From Erinaceus europaeus (taxonomy: Eukaryota > Chordata > Mammalia > Eulipotyphla > Erinaceidae), in assembly GCF_950295315.1 (NCBI RefSeq), contig NC_080179.1:69439115-69503114 (forward strand): a stretch of DNA of 64,000 nucleotides. Direction: 5' to 3'. The notes below the pieces were generated by a model. The model saw nothing but the letters and a program-made list of their open reading frames with translations. It made no database searches and was not told where the DNA came from. Below are positions 23,085 through 33,014 of this stretch, piece by piece. The translations under genes and the position numbers were made by a program. How positions within the stretch are numbered: position 1 is the stretch's first letter; each line of letters opens with the position of its first letter.

Positions 23085-23785
23085 AGTTGGATGGCTGTGC
23101 ACTGAGTTAAGGGCGCATATCACCATGTGCAAGGACCCAGATTTGAATACCTTCTACCCACCCGCAGGGGTGGGGAGTGCTTCATGAGTGAATGACTGGT
23201 GATGCCGATTTGCAGGTGTCTTGCATTTTGTCTTGCACTCCTCTCAATTTCTCTCTGCCTAATCGCATAATAATAGGAAAGTGTGTCGGGGGGGGGGGTG
23301 CTGTTAGTAGTAGTCGATTCATAGTGTGCCCGGCTGGCTTCCCCAGAGAGAGAGAGGAGGAACTCGTGTCTGTGTGAAAATGGCTGCCTCCCACTCTGCA
23401 CGCCAGCCCTTCTCCAGGTCTTCTCCAGGCCGGGACTCAGAAGAGAAAAAAAGAATGAAACAGAAACCGCTGCAGGCTTTATAGGGTAAAAAGTGGCAAG
23501 TTGGAAACAGGATTGGCTAGGAAAGGGGCTGGAGAGAGGCAGAAGGCATGCTGGGAAGGTGGAAGCATCTTTAGCAACAGTTGTGATGGTTTTAACTGAA
23601 TTAGCAATCCCCTGAGGGGATAACACGGTGGGAATCTTTCAGACAAAACAATGATTTTGTAAATAGACCATAGTGTCAGCAATGGAGCATGGGGGGGTGG
23701 GGGTGGGGGGCTGGCTTTAAGGCCCACAATAGTGCTGTCACCGAGCCCTAGTGATAACCCTGGAGGCAAAAATAAAAAAAGTAAT
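23085..23785 (+). repeat. ERI-related SINE split by a solo LTR
   Basis: The head and body occupy 23085-23326, including GCAAGGACCCAGATTTGAATACC, CCACCCGCAGGG and CTCAATTTCTCTCTGCC. The element continues at 23735 with CTGTCACCGAGCCCTAGTGATAACCCTGGAGGC and an A-rich tail. The interrupting 402 bp is the LTR described separately. Confidence 0.88.
23327..23728 (-). mobile_element. Solo LTR, probable class II endogenous retrovirus
   Basis: The 402-bp unit starts TG and ends CA on both strands' reading and is flanked by the exact 6-bp duplication ATAGTG (23321-23326, 23729-23734). On the minus strand it has a CCAAT-type AGCCAAT (23512-23518) followed by TATAAAG (23477-23483) at normal promoter spacing. 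Its 3' terminus (GAAGCCAGCCGGGCA) resembles the end of the LTR at 42390-42767. A 6-bp duplication is typical of class II elements. No internal viral gene remains. Confidence 0.85.
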
Positions 23786-23817
23786 TAAAAAAAAAAAAAA
23801 AGAAGAAATCTGGAAAC

Positions 23818-23990
23818 CCAGGACCAAGGCCAAGAGATAACTCAGCAGGTAGGGAGTCTGTCTATCATGCACGTGGCAAAAGTTCCAAGCCTGATATTGC
23901 ATGGAATACCAAAAAAACTGGGAAGCTCTGTGCTGTGCTGTTTCTATTTCTATCTCTGAATGAAAGGGGGGGGGGGGGAGTCTTCCCAGG
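23818..23990 (+). repeat. Diverged tRNA-derived SINE
   Basis: GGCCAAGAGATAACTCAGCAGGTAGGGAG is tRNA-head-like. It is followed by TGGCAAAAGTTCCAAGCC (B-box region), a CT-rich stretch and a G run at 23968-23980. Confidence 0.6.
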
Positions 23991-24044
23991 AGTTCCTCAG
24001 CTTTGATAAACAAACACAGTCTAAGGTAAAGCTGACTTGGCAAG

Positions 24045-24175
24045 ATAGCAAAGCAGTTTTGCAAAAAATACTTCCATGTCTGAAGCACTGAGGTTCCAGG
24101 TTCAGTCCCTAGCACTTTTGTAAGCTTGAGCTGAGCAGTGCTCTGGTGAAAAATAATAGATAAATAAATGATAAA
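24045..24175 (+). repeat. Short tRNA-derived SINE (type C)
   Basis: GGCAAGATAGCAAAGCAGTTTTGCAAA, CACTGAGGTTCCAGGTTCAGTCCC and AGCTGAGCAGTGCTCTGG precede an AATAAATGATAAA tail. Confidence 0.75.
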
Positions 24176-24264
24176 AACTGCTGGGGGCCATGCCTTACAA
24201 CACATCTTGTTGTTAGCAAACTTAGCAGCAACCACCTTGAAGAGACTTTCCTGGACCTGACAAA

Positions 24265-24425
24265 ATACATTTTAATTTTTTATTGATTTATCTTTATTAA
24301 CATAAGAGAGAAGGAGAGAAAGCAAGAACCAGAGCCTGACAGAGGTGATGCAGGGAATTTAAACTGGGATCTTATGGCCTCATACCCACTGCACCATGAA
24401 TTCACTGCTCCTAGAGGCCGTTTTT
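24265..24425 (-). repeat. Diverged SINE
   Basis: Plus-strand reading TTTATTGATTTATC, GAGAGAAGGAGAGAAAGCA, AATTTAAACTGGGATCTTATGG and CACTGCACCATG, a minus-strand SINE arrangement. It is followed by ACTGCTCCTAGAGGCC. Confidence 0.6.
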
Positions 24426-24429
24426 CCCA

Positions 24430-24934
24430 TATATATATATATTTTTTTTTTTTAGATATTTTTCAGAAGTCCCAGTGAAGAGAGGCAGAAACGCCTTTCC
24501 TCTCAAGGTCTGCACATTCATCCCATTCAAGGTCATGATATCTCAGTTAAAACACACGTGAGTATAACTTCAAGAGAGGCAAGTCTCCCTACATAAGTAG
24601 CACTCTCTTTACCCCAGAACCACATCTGCAGTGAATTTTGCTCCCAGTGACACTTAGGGAGATGAATGAGTCATCAGACAGGAGCAAGATAATGAAAGAG
24701 AGTCTCTCAGTTTCTGTCCTGAGGGCATAGATCTAAATCCTGAGGTGGGCTATTTCTTTTTCTGTAGAAGTGAAATTAATGGACACATGAGATGAAAAAT
24801 CTAGGTCTATTTCTTTTCACTTCCAGCAGAATATATGTTCATTTAATATATCACTGAGATCAGCTCAGTCATTTTCACCCAGTGCAAGTAAGCATTTCTG
24901 ATTTTTGAAAGTTCTGTGCTGATTCTGAGATCTG
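24430..24934. other. Unclassified DNA
   Basis: A (TA)n stub at 24430-24441 and a T run, then about 450 bp with no recognised family. Confidence 0.4.
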
Positions 24935-25239
24935 TTTTTTTAAAATATTTATTAATTTTCCCTTTTGTTGCCCTTGTTGTTTTTTATTGTTGTAGTTATT
25001 ATTGTTGTTGTTATTGATGTTGTTGTCATTGTTGGATAGGACAGAGAGAAATGGAGAGAGGAGGGGAAGACAGAGAGGGGGAGAGAAAGACAGACACCTG
25101 CAGACCTGCTTCACTGCTTGTGAAGTGACTCCCCTGCAGATGGGGAAACGGGGGCTCGAACCGGGATCCTTACTCAGGTCCTTGTGCTTTGCACCACATG
25201 CGCTTAACCCACTGCACTACTGCCTGACTCCCCCCCCCC
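24935..25239 (-). repeat. ERI SINE, full length
   Basis: Complete minus-strand element with GGGGGCTCGAACCGGGATCC. It is followed by a C10 and a T12 homopolymer run, so the target duplication cannot be set. Confidence 0.9.
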
Positions 25240-25352
25240 TTTTTTTTTTTTCCAAAACTTTCTTGGCAGACCAAAGAAAAAAGAAAATCAAACTGTTATC
25301 CTGTAGCCCTATTTATTGATTTTTCTGCACCATAAAGAAGCATTTATTGGGG

Positions 25353-25572
25353 CTGTGTGGCAGCACATCTGGTTAAGTGCATGTATTGGTATGCACAAGG
25401 GCCCAGGTTGAAGCCCCCAGTCCCAACTGCACAGGGAAACTTCCTGAGTGAATGCTGAAGCAGTGTTTCAGGTGTCTCTCAGTGTCTCTCTCTCTCCCTC
25501 CCCTTCCTCTCAATTTCTCTATACTATCAAATAAAATGAATTAAGTTTTACATTTTTTTCTTTAAAAAAAAC
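25353..25572 (+). repeat. ERI-related SINE (type B)
   Basis: CTGTGTGGCAGCACATCTGGTTAAG head, GGGCCCAGGTTGAAGCCCC, CT-rich body and A-rich tail. The duplication AAGCATTTATTGGGG occurs before (25338-25352) and after (about 25573-25587) the element. Confidence 0.9.
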
Positions 25573-25587
25573 AAAGCATTTATTGGG

Positions 25588-25845
25588 GGGCCTGTCAATG
25601 GGGTACCGGGTTAAGCACACATAGTACAAAGCGCAGGGATCTGGGTTTGAGACTCCCAGCTCCCCATGGGCAAGGGATTTGCTTCACAAATGGTGAAGCA
25701 TGGCTGCAAGTGTCTTTCTCTCTCCCTATCTTCCCGCTCTTCTCTCAATTTCTCTCTGTCCTATCCAAAAAAAATTGAGAAAACTGCCATAGCAGCAGTA
25801 GATTCATACTGCAGACACAAGCCCTAGAGATAACATAGAAGAAAA
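25588..25845 (+). repeat. ERI SINE, long form, back-to-back with the previous one
   Basis: CTGTCAATGGGGTACCGGGTTAAGC head, GGATCTGGGTTTGAGAC, CTTCACAAATGGTGAAGC, CT-rich body and the long-form tail AGCAGTAGATTCATACTGCAGACACAAGCCC…GATAACATAG. It directly follows the right target duplication of the preceding SINE. Confidence 0.85.
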
Positions 25846-26014
25846 AAAGATTATTATTGCTTTCCCAGACTTGGTAGCTAGCATTATGCTAATGTATCCT
25901 CCGCAGGAGGAGAAAGCATTTGCTTGTGGGATTTTAGAACCAAATTCTTGCAGTTGTATAAAGAGACCGTGAAGCAGGATTGGGCATTCTAAAAATTGCA
26001 ACTTTTCCATTCTT

Positions 26015-26555
26015 TTTATTTTTAAAAAATTTTTATTTATAAAAAGGAAACACTGACAAAAAACATAGGATAAGAGGGGTACAACTCCACATAATTCCCA
26101 CCACCACAACTCCATATCCCCACCCCTCCCCTGATAGCTTTCCTATTCTTTATCCCTCTGGGAGTATGGACCCAGGGTCACTATGGGGTGCAGAAGGTGG
26201 AAGGTCTGGATTCTGTAATTGCTTCCCCACTGAACATGGGTGTTGGCAGGTCGATCCATATTCCCAGTCTGTCTCTCTCTTTTTCTCTAGTGGGACAGGA
26301 CTCTGGGGAAGTGAGGCTCCAGGACATCTTAGTGGGGTTGTCTGTCCAGGGAAGTCTGGTTGGCATCATGGTAGCATCTGGAACCTGGTGGCTGAAAGAA
26401 GAGTTAACATATAAAGCCAAACAAACTGTTGACTAATCATGAACATAAAAGCTGGAATAGTGCAGATGAAGAGTTGGGGGGTCTCTGTTTTGTAACTAGC
26501 TAGTAGGCCTACTTTAGTTATAATCCAAATGACCCATGACTACTCAGGTTCAGAA
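26015..26555 (-). mobile_element. Family X retroposon, 541-bp 5'-truncated copy
   Basis: The perfect 15-bp duplication AACTTTTCCATTCTT (26000-26014, 26556-26570) bounds it. The A-rich tail lies at 26015-26045. The frames here (for example 26166-26436) recur with different stops in other X copies and are not conserved coding sequence. Confidence 0.93.
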
Positions 26556-26671
26556 AACTTTTCCATTCTTATCATCATTGTGGGATGTGATATAAGTCAC
26601 TTCTCATCAGTGAAAATGAAAATACTGAAAGAGGGGTTGGAAGAATAAGAAATAGTGTGTAAAATTTCTAG

Positions 26672-26881
26672 GACATTGGAAGCAATTACGGAAGCCAGAC
26701 CTTCCACCTTCTGCACCCCATAATGTCCCTTGGTCCATACTCCCAGAGGCATAAAGCATAGGGAAGCTATCAGGGGAGGGATGGGATACAGAATTCTGGT
26801 GATGGGAACTGTGTGTAGTTGTACCCCCCTTATCCTATGTTTTTTGTCAGTTTTCCCTTTTTATAAATAAAAATTTAAGAA
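26672..26881 (+). mobile_element. Family X retroposon, 3' fragment
   Basis: The copy starts within the GAAGCAATTACGGAAGCCAGACC segment and ends TTTTTATAAATAAAAATTTAAG. AAATTTCTAGGACA / AAAAATTCTAGTACA flanks approximate the target duplication. Confidence 0.85.
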
Positions 26882-26989
26882 AAAAATTCTAGTACAGAGG
26901 TATTTCATAAGTATGTTAATATATTTCAACAACATGAACCAAGGCCTAAAGTTCATGGGACAACAGAGTTTCCATTTATATTAATTCTC

Positions 26990-27125
26990 TAATGAAAGCT
27001 TACTTAGTCATTAATTAAGTAGAGAAGGCAGAAGAAATAATCAGAGCATCAGTCTGGTACATGCAATACCAGGGATCAAACTACCTAAGAGTTCAAGACT
27101 TAATCCACTGTACTACCTCCCAGGC
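26990..27125 (-). repeat. Diverged SINE
   Basis: Plus-strand reading GCAATACCAGGGATCAAACTACC and CTTAATCCACTGTACTACCTCCCAGGC is a minus-strand tRNA-type SINE head. The body is mostly lost. Confidence 0.55.
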
Positions 27126-27514
27126 TGCCATATTAACTGATTGTAGATTTCACACTCCATCCTCTCTCAGTATTTCCCTCTATTGTTGCTGGTAATCTCC
27201 AAGATGATGCATTGTCTGAGCTAAGAGACCAGTCCATGTAGGCTCTTCCCTCTCTGCTGCAGCAACTTTCATGGGAACACTGTAATACTTTCTCAACACC
27301 TGTTCTAATTCCCCTAAATGCCAAGAGTACAATGGGGGTTGGTGTGGATGATTAAGGGGGAAAAAGGGAAGTTATTGAAACTTTGGAGGTTGAAACACTA
27401 AGAATATATTTACTTTAACTCTATAAAGGAATCTGGCTCAGTCTGAAATTCTAATAAATCAGATGAACAGGAGGAAAATCACATATATGATAGTACATTT
27501 TTTAAATTTTACTA

Positions 27515-27590
27515 TTACTTTTTGCACCAGAGCACTGCTCAGCTCTGGCTTATGGTGGTGTGGGGGCTTGAACTCCACTTTTCTAATCAA
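27515..27590 (-). repeat. Type C SINE fragment
   Basis: TTTGCACCAGAGCACTGCTCAGCTCTGGCTTATGGTGGTG…GGGGGCTTGAACTCC is the 3' half of the type C SINE on the minus strand. Confidence 0.75.
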
Positions 27591-27964
27591 TAATTTAATT
27601 AGATAGCAGGTTCAATCCCTAACACTAACAATAGCCAGAACTGAAGGTTAGTCAAAACAAACAAATGAACAATTTGAATGACAACATCCAACCCAAAGTT
27701 AGTTACTAGTACATTGGAATTGACTAATATTGAGTATTGAAATTATTTTATTTATGATCATAATGATATGAGTAACTCTTAAATTATAAAGATAGAGTTA
27801 GAAAATGTTAATATATATTGTAAGATATGACAAGCACAACTCAAGTGTTTGGCATGCCTTCTGCTAGGTTATAAAAGGAAAAATATTTCTGAATTGGCTT
27901 TATTTTTATATAGAACATCTTAATCATATTAACTTAGAATTCTCAATGCCTTCCATGCTTGTAA

Positions 27965-28085
27965 CCCCTCACCCAGTGCAATGCTCAGCTTGGGCTTACT
28001 GGTTCAGGAGATTGAACCTGAGACTTTTGAAGCCTTGGACATGAGAGTCTCTTTGCACAACCATTATTCTATCTCCTTTGTCCCA
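27965..28085 (-). repeat. Type C SINE
   Basis: CACCCAGTGCAATGCTCAGCTTGGGCTTA, GGAGATTGAACCTGAGACTTTTGAAGCC and CAACCATTATTCTATCTCC give the near-complete minus-strand type C order. Confidence 0.75.
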
Positions 28086-28159
28086 ATCCTTTTATAATTT
28101 AATGGGAATAGAAGTATAGCATGAATAATTTGCTTCTTTTCATATGTTTATGTGTATAT

Positions 28160-28196
28160 CTATAATATATATATATATATTATTATTATTATTATT
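28160..28196. repeat. (TA)n / (TTA)n simple repeat
   Basis: ATATAT run passing into five TTA units next to the tail of the following SINE. Confidence 0.95.
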
Positions 28197-28197
28197 A

Positions 28198-28486
28198 GCC
28201 TCCAGGATTATCACTGGGGCTCAGTGCCTGCAGTACAAATCTACTGCTTCAGGAGGCCACTTTTTTTCCCATTGTTGTTGCTGTTGGATAGGAAGATATA
28301 CATTGAGAGAGGCAAGGAAGACAGAAAAGAGGAAAGTTAGACATCTGCAAACCTGCTTCACCACTTGTGAAGCCCCTGTCCTGCAGGTGGGGTTTGGGGG
28401 CTGGGCTTGAACTAGGAACCTTGTGCCGACACTTGCTCTTTATATTCTGTACGCTTAACCAGGGGCACTACTGCCTGCCGCCCAAA
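28198..28486 (-). repeat. ERI SINE, long form, diverged
   Basis: Carries the 3' extension (GCCTCCAGGATTATCACTGGGGCTCAGTGCC) and the usual body with CTGCTTCACCACTTGTGAAGC. The head is mutated near TTGCTCTTTATATTCTG. Confidence 0.85.
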
Positions 28487-28489
28487 TAA

Positions 28490-29035
28490 ATCTTCATTAT
28501 CGAGCAAGATTTCTCTGAGAGATCATCATTAAACAGTTACAAAGAAATCTACTTAGGTAACATGCCTGGTGTCCTAACTCAGAACGGTCCATTGGTGATA
28601 TGCCAGTGGAGTTCAGTAGGCATTTGATCTAAACACATGGCTGAAAGCATCCAGGATTTGGCAAAGCACCACAATTGACAGCATAGCACTTGTATACATA
28701 AAAGAGGCAGAATGAAAAGATACATGTGGTCGGTTTGCCATCCAAAACAGAATCTGAATCTCAAGTGGGAGGACAGCCAGTGCTTTCCCAGATAAAAGGA
28801 GCCATCGTTACACTCCCCTAAATGGAGTCATTGTTTAATATACACAGAGACTCCACTACCAAACACACAGACTGGCACGCCAAGAGAGGAAATGATTAAA
28901 GTTCTGGTCCAGGGAAGCAAACAGCACATAGCTTCTAATTTTTATTTTATTTTTGGCTGATTTATACACTCAACTGCTGTAACCAATGAGTCTTGCATGT
29001 CTTACACAAGTTTCTTGGTTAAATTGGTCACAGCT
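28490..29035. other. Repeat-free DNA
   Basis: About 540 bp without any repeat signature, with balanced composition. It could be conserved noncoding sequence; no exon is seen. Confidence 0.4.
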
Positions 29036-29040
29036 ATGGC

Positions 29041-29222
29041 GGGAAGGGAAGGGAAGGGAAGGGAAGGGAAGGGAAGGGAAGGGAAGGGAAGGGAAGGGAA
29101 GGGAAGGGAAGGGAAGGGAAGGGAAGGGAAAGGGAAAGGGAAAGGGAAAGGGAAAGGGAAAGGGAAAGGGAAAGGGAAAGGGAAGGGAAGGGAAGGGAAG
29201 GGAAGGGAAGGGAAGGGAAGGG
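29041..29222. repeat. Composite purine satellite (GGGAA)n-(GGGAAA)n-(GGGAA)n
   Basis: Seventeen GGGAA units (29041-29125), nine GGGAAA units (29126-29179) and eight GGGAA units (29180-29219) run without interruption. All frames through it give low-complexity peptides, which are not genes. Confidence 0.98.
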
Positions 29223-29224
29223 AT

Positions 29225-30044
29225 AAAAGGAACAATCAGGGTGGCTTTCTTTTATTTTTTTGAATGGTTGATCTCCAACAATCAATCATACCAATATGTA
29301 ATAACCTAAAATAATAATTATTCCAAAATAGAACGACACAATAAGGTCATTAGTAGCAAATAAACAAATAACTCATTCTTTCAGATTCATTCAAAATGGA
29401 GGTAATGCTAAGCAGTTTTAAAAACACTGGTATGTGGAAGATACTATTGAGATTTACTTATTTTTTCGGGTTTATAGTTAGTTCGTTTTAGTTAGGGGCA
29501 GTATTTTGTGAATATGTGCTCTATCAGTCTTTTCCACTTTCTTTTAGTTTCTGTTAGTTTATTAAATCTAATAAGCAGAACCATTTAAAGTATTTTACAT
29601 AATGGTTTCTTTAAAATAGCATTCTGTAAAACTGTAAATATTCCTGTCCCTTAATGAATTTTTGTGTTTTTCCAAAAATACATTTGTTAAAGTCCTATTA
29701 GTTCTTCAAGATGACATATTTGGAGATAAAGCCTGGAAGGGGCTTTTGTCACAAGCCTGTCATGGGTCCCTTGACAAAGTTGTTTGTCTGGCTGTAGGGG
29801 TACTGTCACAAGGCATGAATCACCAGGGCCTAGTGGTCCGTAAAGCTTTGAGACAGAATATTATGCAATACTTACCTCAGCTACCCCAAACCTTCGAGTC
29901 TTCAAAACAGGTCCATCTTATCCCTGAGACCTACATGACACGTTTCTGCTTTTTCCTTTTTTTTTTTTTTCACTTTAAAGGCATATATGTGTAGAACAAG
30001 ACAGAGTTTATGATGCTTGTTCAATTATAACATGAGTTGATTAT
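29225..30044. other. Unclassified DNA
   Basis: No repeat family recognised. The plus-strand frame 29662-29994 (110 residues) begins without a promoter or splice context and ends in a T-run-encoded tail. I could not connect it to any protein. Confidence 0.4.
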
Positions 30045-30047
30045 AAT

Positions 30048-30410
30048 TATACTTGGTGCTTTTTTTCTGACCTCCAGGGTAATTAATCTCCGGAGCTCTG
30101 ACCTGGCACTATGAATCTCCACCACTTCTGGCAGCCATGTCTTTCATTTCGTGGATGGGACAGAGAGAAATTGAGAGGGGAGGAGAAAAGAGAGAAAAAG
30201 AGAGAAGGGGAAAGAGGGAGGGGGGGGAGAAGGGGGGAGAGAGAGAGAAAGAGAGAAGGAGAGAGAAAGAGAGAGGGAGAAATAGACACCTGTAGACCTG
30301 CTTCACCAGTTCTGAAGTATCAGCCCCCAGGGGAGTGGTGGCTCAAACATGAATCATTGCATTTACTACTATGTGGGCTTAACCGGGTATGACACCACCA
30401 GCCCCCTACT
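30048..30410 (-). repeat. SINE with expanded purine body
   Basis: A long-form SINE arrangement (CCTCCAGGGTAATTAATC…CACTATGAATCTCCACCACTTCTGGCAGCC) whose GA-rich body, 30170-30285, has expanded into GAGAGAAA/GGGGGAG simple sequence. It is followed by the head side (CTGCTTCACCAG…). Confidence 0.75.
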
Positions 30411-30454
30411 TTCTTTTTAAAAAAATCTTACCTTACTTTATTTAATTTTAAAAG

Positions 30455-30580
30455 ATTTCCTTTATTTATTTGACGTTAGAGAGAGTAGAAACCTCTGTAT
30501 TGCTGTGGTACTGAGGAAGGAGCTTAGATCCTTGTATACCCAAGGTATGTAATCATTTCCACGGCTAGGCTGCTGTTCTG
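30455..30580 (-). repeat. Diverged SINE
   Basis: TTTATTTATTTGACG, GAGAGAGTAGAAACC, GGAGCTTAGATCCTTG and GCTAGGCTGC form a decayed minus-strand SINE. Confidence 0.5.
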
Positions 30581-30610
30581 TTAATTGTCACTTTTCTGCA
30601 GTGTTTTACT

Positions 30611-31479
30611 TTTCTTCTAGCTTTTGCCCTTCTTCTGCAGCCAGTCAACAGCGTCAGGTTGAGCCTGATGTCAAGTTTCGAGACCTCCTTTGAATCTGGA
30701 GAGGTGGCAGTCATTGACTATGTGGGTCATAGTCTGTCTGGAGCCACAGGGGCAGTTCGGGTCGTCTCTGGCTCCCCAGCGATGGAACATAGCGGTGCAC
30801 CGGCCATGGCCTGTTCGATAGTGATTGAGGAGGGCCCGATCATAACGTGCTAGGTCAAAGCCGGGTTGACGCTTGCAGGGGTCTGTGATGAGGTGTTTGT
30901 TCTTTACCTCGGCTGACTGCCAACTCTATTTCCAAGAGTCTGGAACAGAGAAGTTCAGTGTAGGCGTAGGGGACCAGATTGGGTGACGAGACATCAAGCG
31001 TTGGCCAGGGTGGGCGAAGATATCCGCGTATATTGGCAGGTCCGGTCGAGCATAGACGTGGGAAATGAACTTAGATGATGCCGCATCCCGACGAATATCT
31101 GGCGGGGCGATGTTGCTAAGAACTGGCAGCCATGGAACCGGGGTGGAACGGATGGTTCCAGAAATGATCCTCATGGAGGAGTATAATTTGGAATCGACCA
31201 AGTGGACATGGGGGCTACGGAACCATCCTGGGGCACAGTATTCTGCAGTGGAATAGCATAATGCCAGAGAGGATGATCGTAGTGTGGAAGCGCTCGCGCC
31301 CCATGAGGAGCTGGCCAGTCTTGCAATGATGTGATTCCTCGCGCCCACCTTTGCTGCAGTTTTTATGAGATGTTTGTGAAATGACAGGGTGCGATCAAGA
31401 GTAATGCCAAGATAGACTGGCTGGGCTTCATGCCGGATTCTCGTATCGCCAAGCTGCACATTAAGCTCACGTGAGGCTG
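30611..31479 (-). mobile_element. Jockey-type LINE, 869-bp 5'-truncated copy
   Basis: This is a second copy of the element at 44068-45966, sharing its last 860 bases with only scattered differences. The target duplication AGTGTTTTACT is at 30600-30610 and 31480-31490. On the minus strand the element ends ...GCTAGAAGAAAA without a poly(A) tail. The same 3' end, CTAGAAGAA, occurs in the other copy. It encodes only the part of ORF2 downstream of the polymerase active site. Confidence 0.92.
30617..31459 (-). pseudogene. Jockey-type ORF2 C-terminal region, decayed
   Basis: One frame runs from 31459 down to 30926 on the minus strand (177 residues). It begins with RIRHEAQPVYLGITLDRTLS, the region after the reverse-transcriptase catalytic motif in jockey-type ORF2 proteins, and runs through an SWGASASTLRSSSLALCYS segment and the conserved AEYCAPGW motif. 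A TAG (a CAG codon in the other copy) ends it, but the same frame continues to the C-terminal cysteine-histidine motif (CPCGSRQTMTHIVNDC) near 30700-30750. An in-frame TGA at 30671-30673 and a terminal TAG at 30617-30619 follow. About nine of 170 residues differ from the plus-strand copy. It is not functional: no polymerase core, no endonuclease. Confidence 0.88.
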
Positions 31480-31689
31480 AGTGTTTTACTACATGAATAG
31501 CACAAAATGTGTTTATTCTGACGATAATAAGACATTTCTTTGTTCTTTCTTTTTTAAACTACTTTGAGCATGCTGTCATGAATATCTTTTTTTCCAGTTT
31601 AAATTACAGGGAAATAAATCCAGATGCTCATGCACGTGTTATACTACTACAGAGTGACTTCCAGTCATTTGTTTTCTCAGGTTTTTTTT

Positions 31690-31868
31690 TTTTTTTCTTA
31701 TGTGTGGCAGTGAAAGAGAGAGACACCACAGAGAAGCATAACTACCAGCACCATCCATAGAATTTCCCTGGTGCTGTCTATGGTGCTCCCAGGTAGTGCT
31801 GGAACTTGAACCTGGGTCTTTTACATGTGGTAAGACATATGTTCTATTAGGTGAGTTCTCTCCTGGCC
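31690..31868 (-). repeat. Type C-like SINE
   Basis: T-run, then AGTGAAAGAGAGAGACACCAC, GGTAGTGCTGGAACTTGAACCTGGGTC and CTCTCCTGGCC. This is a minus-strand SINE in the L1. Confidence 0.65.
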
Positions 31869-32274
31869 TGTATACATATTCTTGTGCATGGACTTACATG
31901 TAAATGCACTTGCATTTTTTCTTGGCTATTACCGGAAATTAAATAGTTGGACCTATTTTTATGGAAAATGCTATTTAAATCTTCTCAATTTTTACATAAT
32001 TCCAGAAGGTCTGTAGTACTGTCATTTGTGTTTCTCAGACAACCTGGTGAAAAAAGTTTAACATTTTTTCAAATCTTTGTAAGCTGTTTGACTCTCTTTT
32101 TGCATATTTTCTTGGCTATTCGTTTTTTTTTAACTTGTTTATTTATTGGGTAGCTATGCTGTTCCCACTGGTGTATACATGCTTGTGTGTGTGTTTGTGT
32201 GTGTGTCTGTGAGATGTCATTTCATCCATTGCTATATTCTTTGCATAGATATATACTCTCACTTTGTGACTTCT

Positions 32275-32556
32275 ATTTTTTTAAATATTTATTTTATTTA
32301 TTTATTCCCTTTTGTTGTCCTTGTTGTTTTATTGTTGTAGTTATTATTGTTGTCGTCGTTGTTGGGTAGGACAGAGAGAAATGGAGAGAGGAGGGGAAGA
32401 CAGAGAGGGGGAGAGAAAGACACCTGCAGACCTGCTTCACCACTTGTGAAACGAATCCCCTGCAGGTGGGGAGCCAGGGCTCAAACAGGGATCCTTGTGC
32501 CAGTCCTTGCGCTTTGCGCCACCTGCACTTAACCCGCTGCATTACAGCCCAACTCC
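32275..32556 (-). repeat. ERI SINE, full length
   Basis: Complete minus-strand element within L1. Target duplication TGTGACTTCT (32265-32274) / TGTGATTTCT (32557-32566). Confidence 0.92.
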
Positions 32557-32667
32557 TGTGATTTCTTCTTCTTCTTCTTTTTTTTTTTTCATCTCTGTGC
32601 TTTTTGATGAAAAGAAGGTATCCATCTCAATGTATCCCATTTAATCAATATTTTCTTTATGGTTTGT

Positions 32668-32766
32668 AGTTTCATATATATATTATATATATATATATTA
32701 TATATATATATTATATATATATAATATATATATATTATATATATATATAATATATATATATATATC
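32668..32766. repeat. (TA)n with phase-switching palindromes
   Basis: Nearly pure TA for 99 bp, broken only by TT and AA doublets at which the repeat phase flips. This yields several perfect internal palindromes. Confidence 0.97.
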
Positions 32767-33014
32767 TTTATTTCAAAGATATTTTGGACTTTTCTTATTT
32801 CCTATATATTCCAGAAATTTTATTGTTTTTAGTTTTTATATATAGAATATGTGAGGTGAGGTCATTTTTCCTGTTGTATATCTATTCACTATGAGTGGTT
32901 CTAACTGTCATAAGTGAAATATCTAGACACTAAAGGCTGGTTCCTGGATTCCCCTTCTGCACAAATGATTGCTTTCTCTGTTCTTCCATCACTCTTATTA
33001 TCATTTCTACATCT

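Larger units (their letters stand above)
31500..33010 (-). mobile_element. Old L1 ORF2 remnant with SINE insertions
   Basis: Plus-strand text follows the reverse complement of L1 ORF2. 31870-32140 contains CATATTCTTGTGCATGGAC and TTTTGCATATTTTCTTGGCTATTCG; 32200-32264 and 32570-32665 (TTTTTGATGAAAAGAAGG…CCCATTTAATCAATATTTTC) continue the order; 32770-33000 follows at the AAATTTTATTGTTTTTAG level. SINEs at 31690-31868 and 32275-32556 and a TA tract at 32668-32766 interrupt it. Confidence 0.7.

Noticed and set aside
23120..23626. 168-residue minus-strand frame
   Set aside because: It spans the border between a SINE and a solo LTR, so it is a chance fusion of repeats.
26166..26436. Frames recurring in several X copies (also 40023-40390, 47194-47756, 54674-54934) as a conserved short protein
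   Set aside because: Reading frame, stops and length differ from copy to copy, and both strands are open in parts; this fits a noncoding repeat.
29041..29222. CRISPR-like array
   Set aside because: No spacers; it is a simple tandem repeat in a eukaryotic genome.
28986..29309. Long plus- and minus-strand frames of repetitive peptides
   Set aside because: They are translations of the GGGAA/GGGAAA satellite; every frame is open because the units lack stop codons.
29662..29994. 110-residue plus-strand frame as a possible host exon
   Set aside because: No domain, start context, splice pattern or similarity that I can name, and its C-terminus is encoded by a T run.
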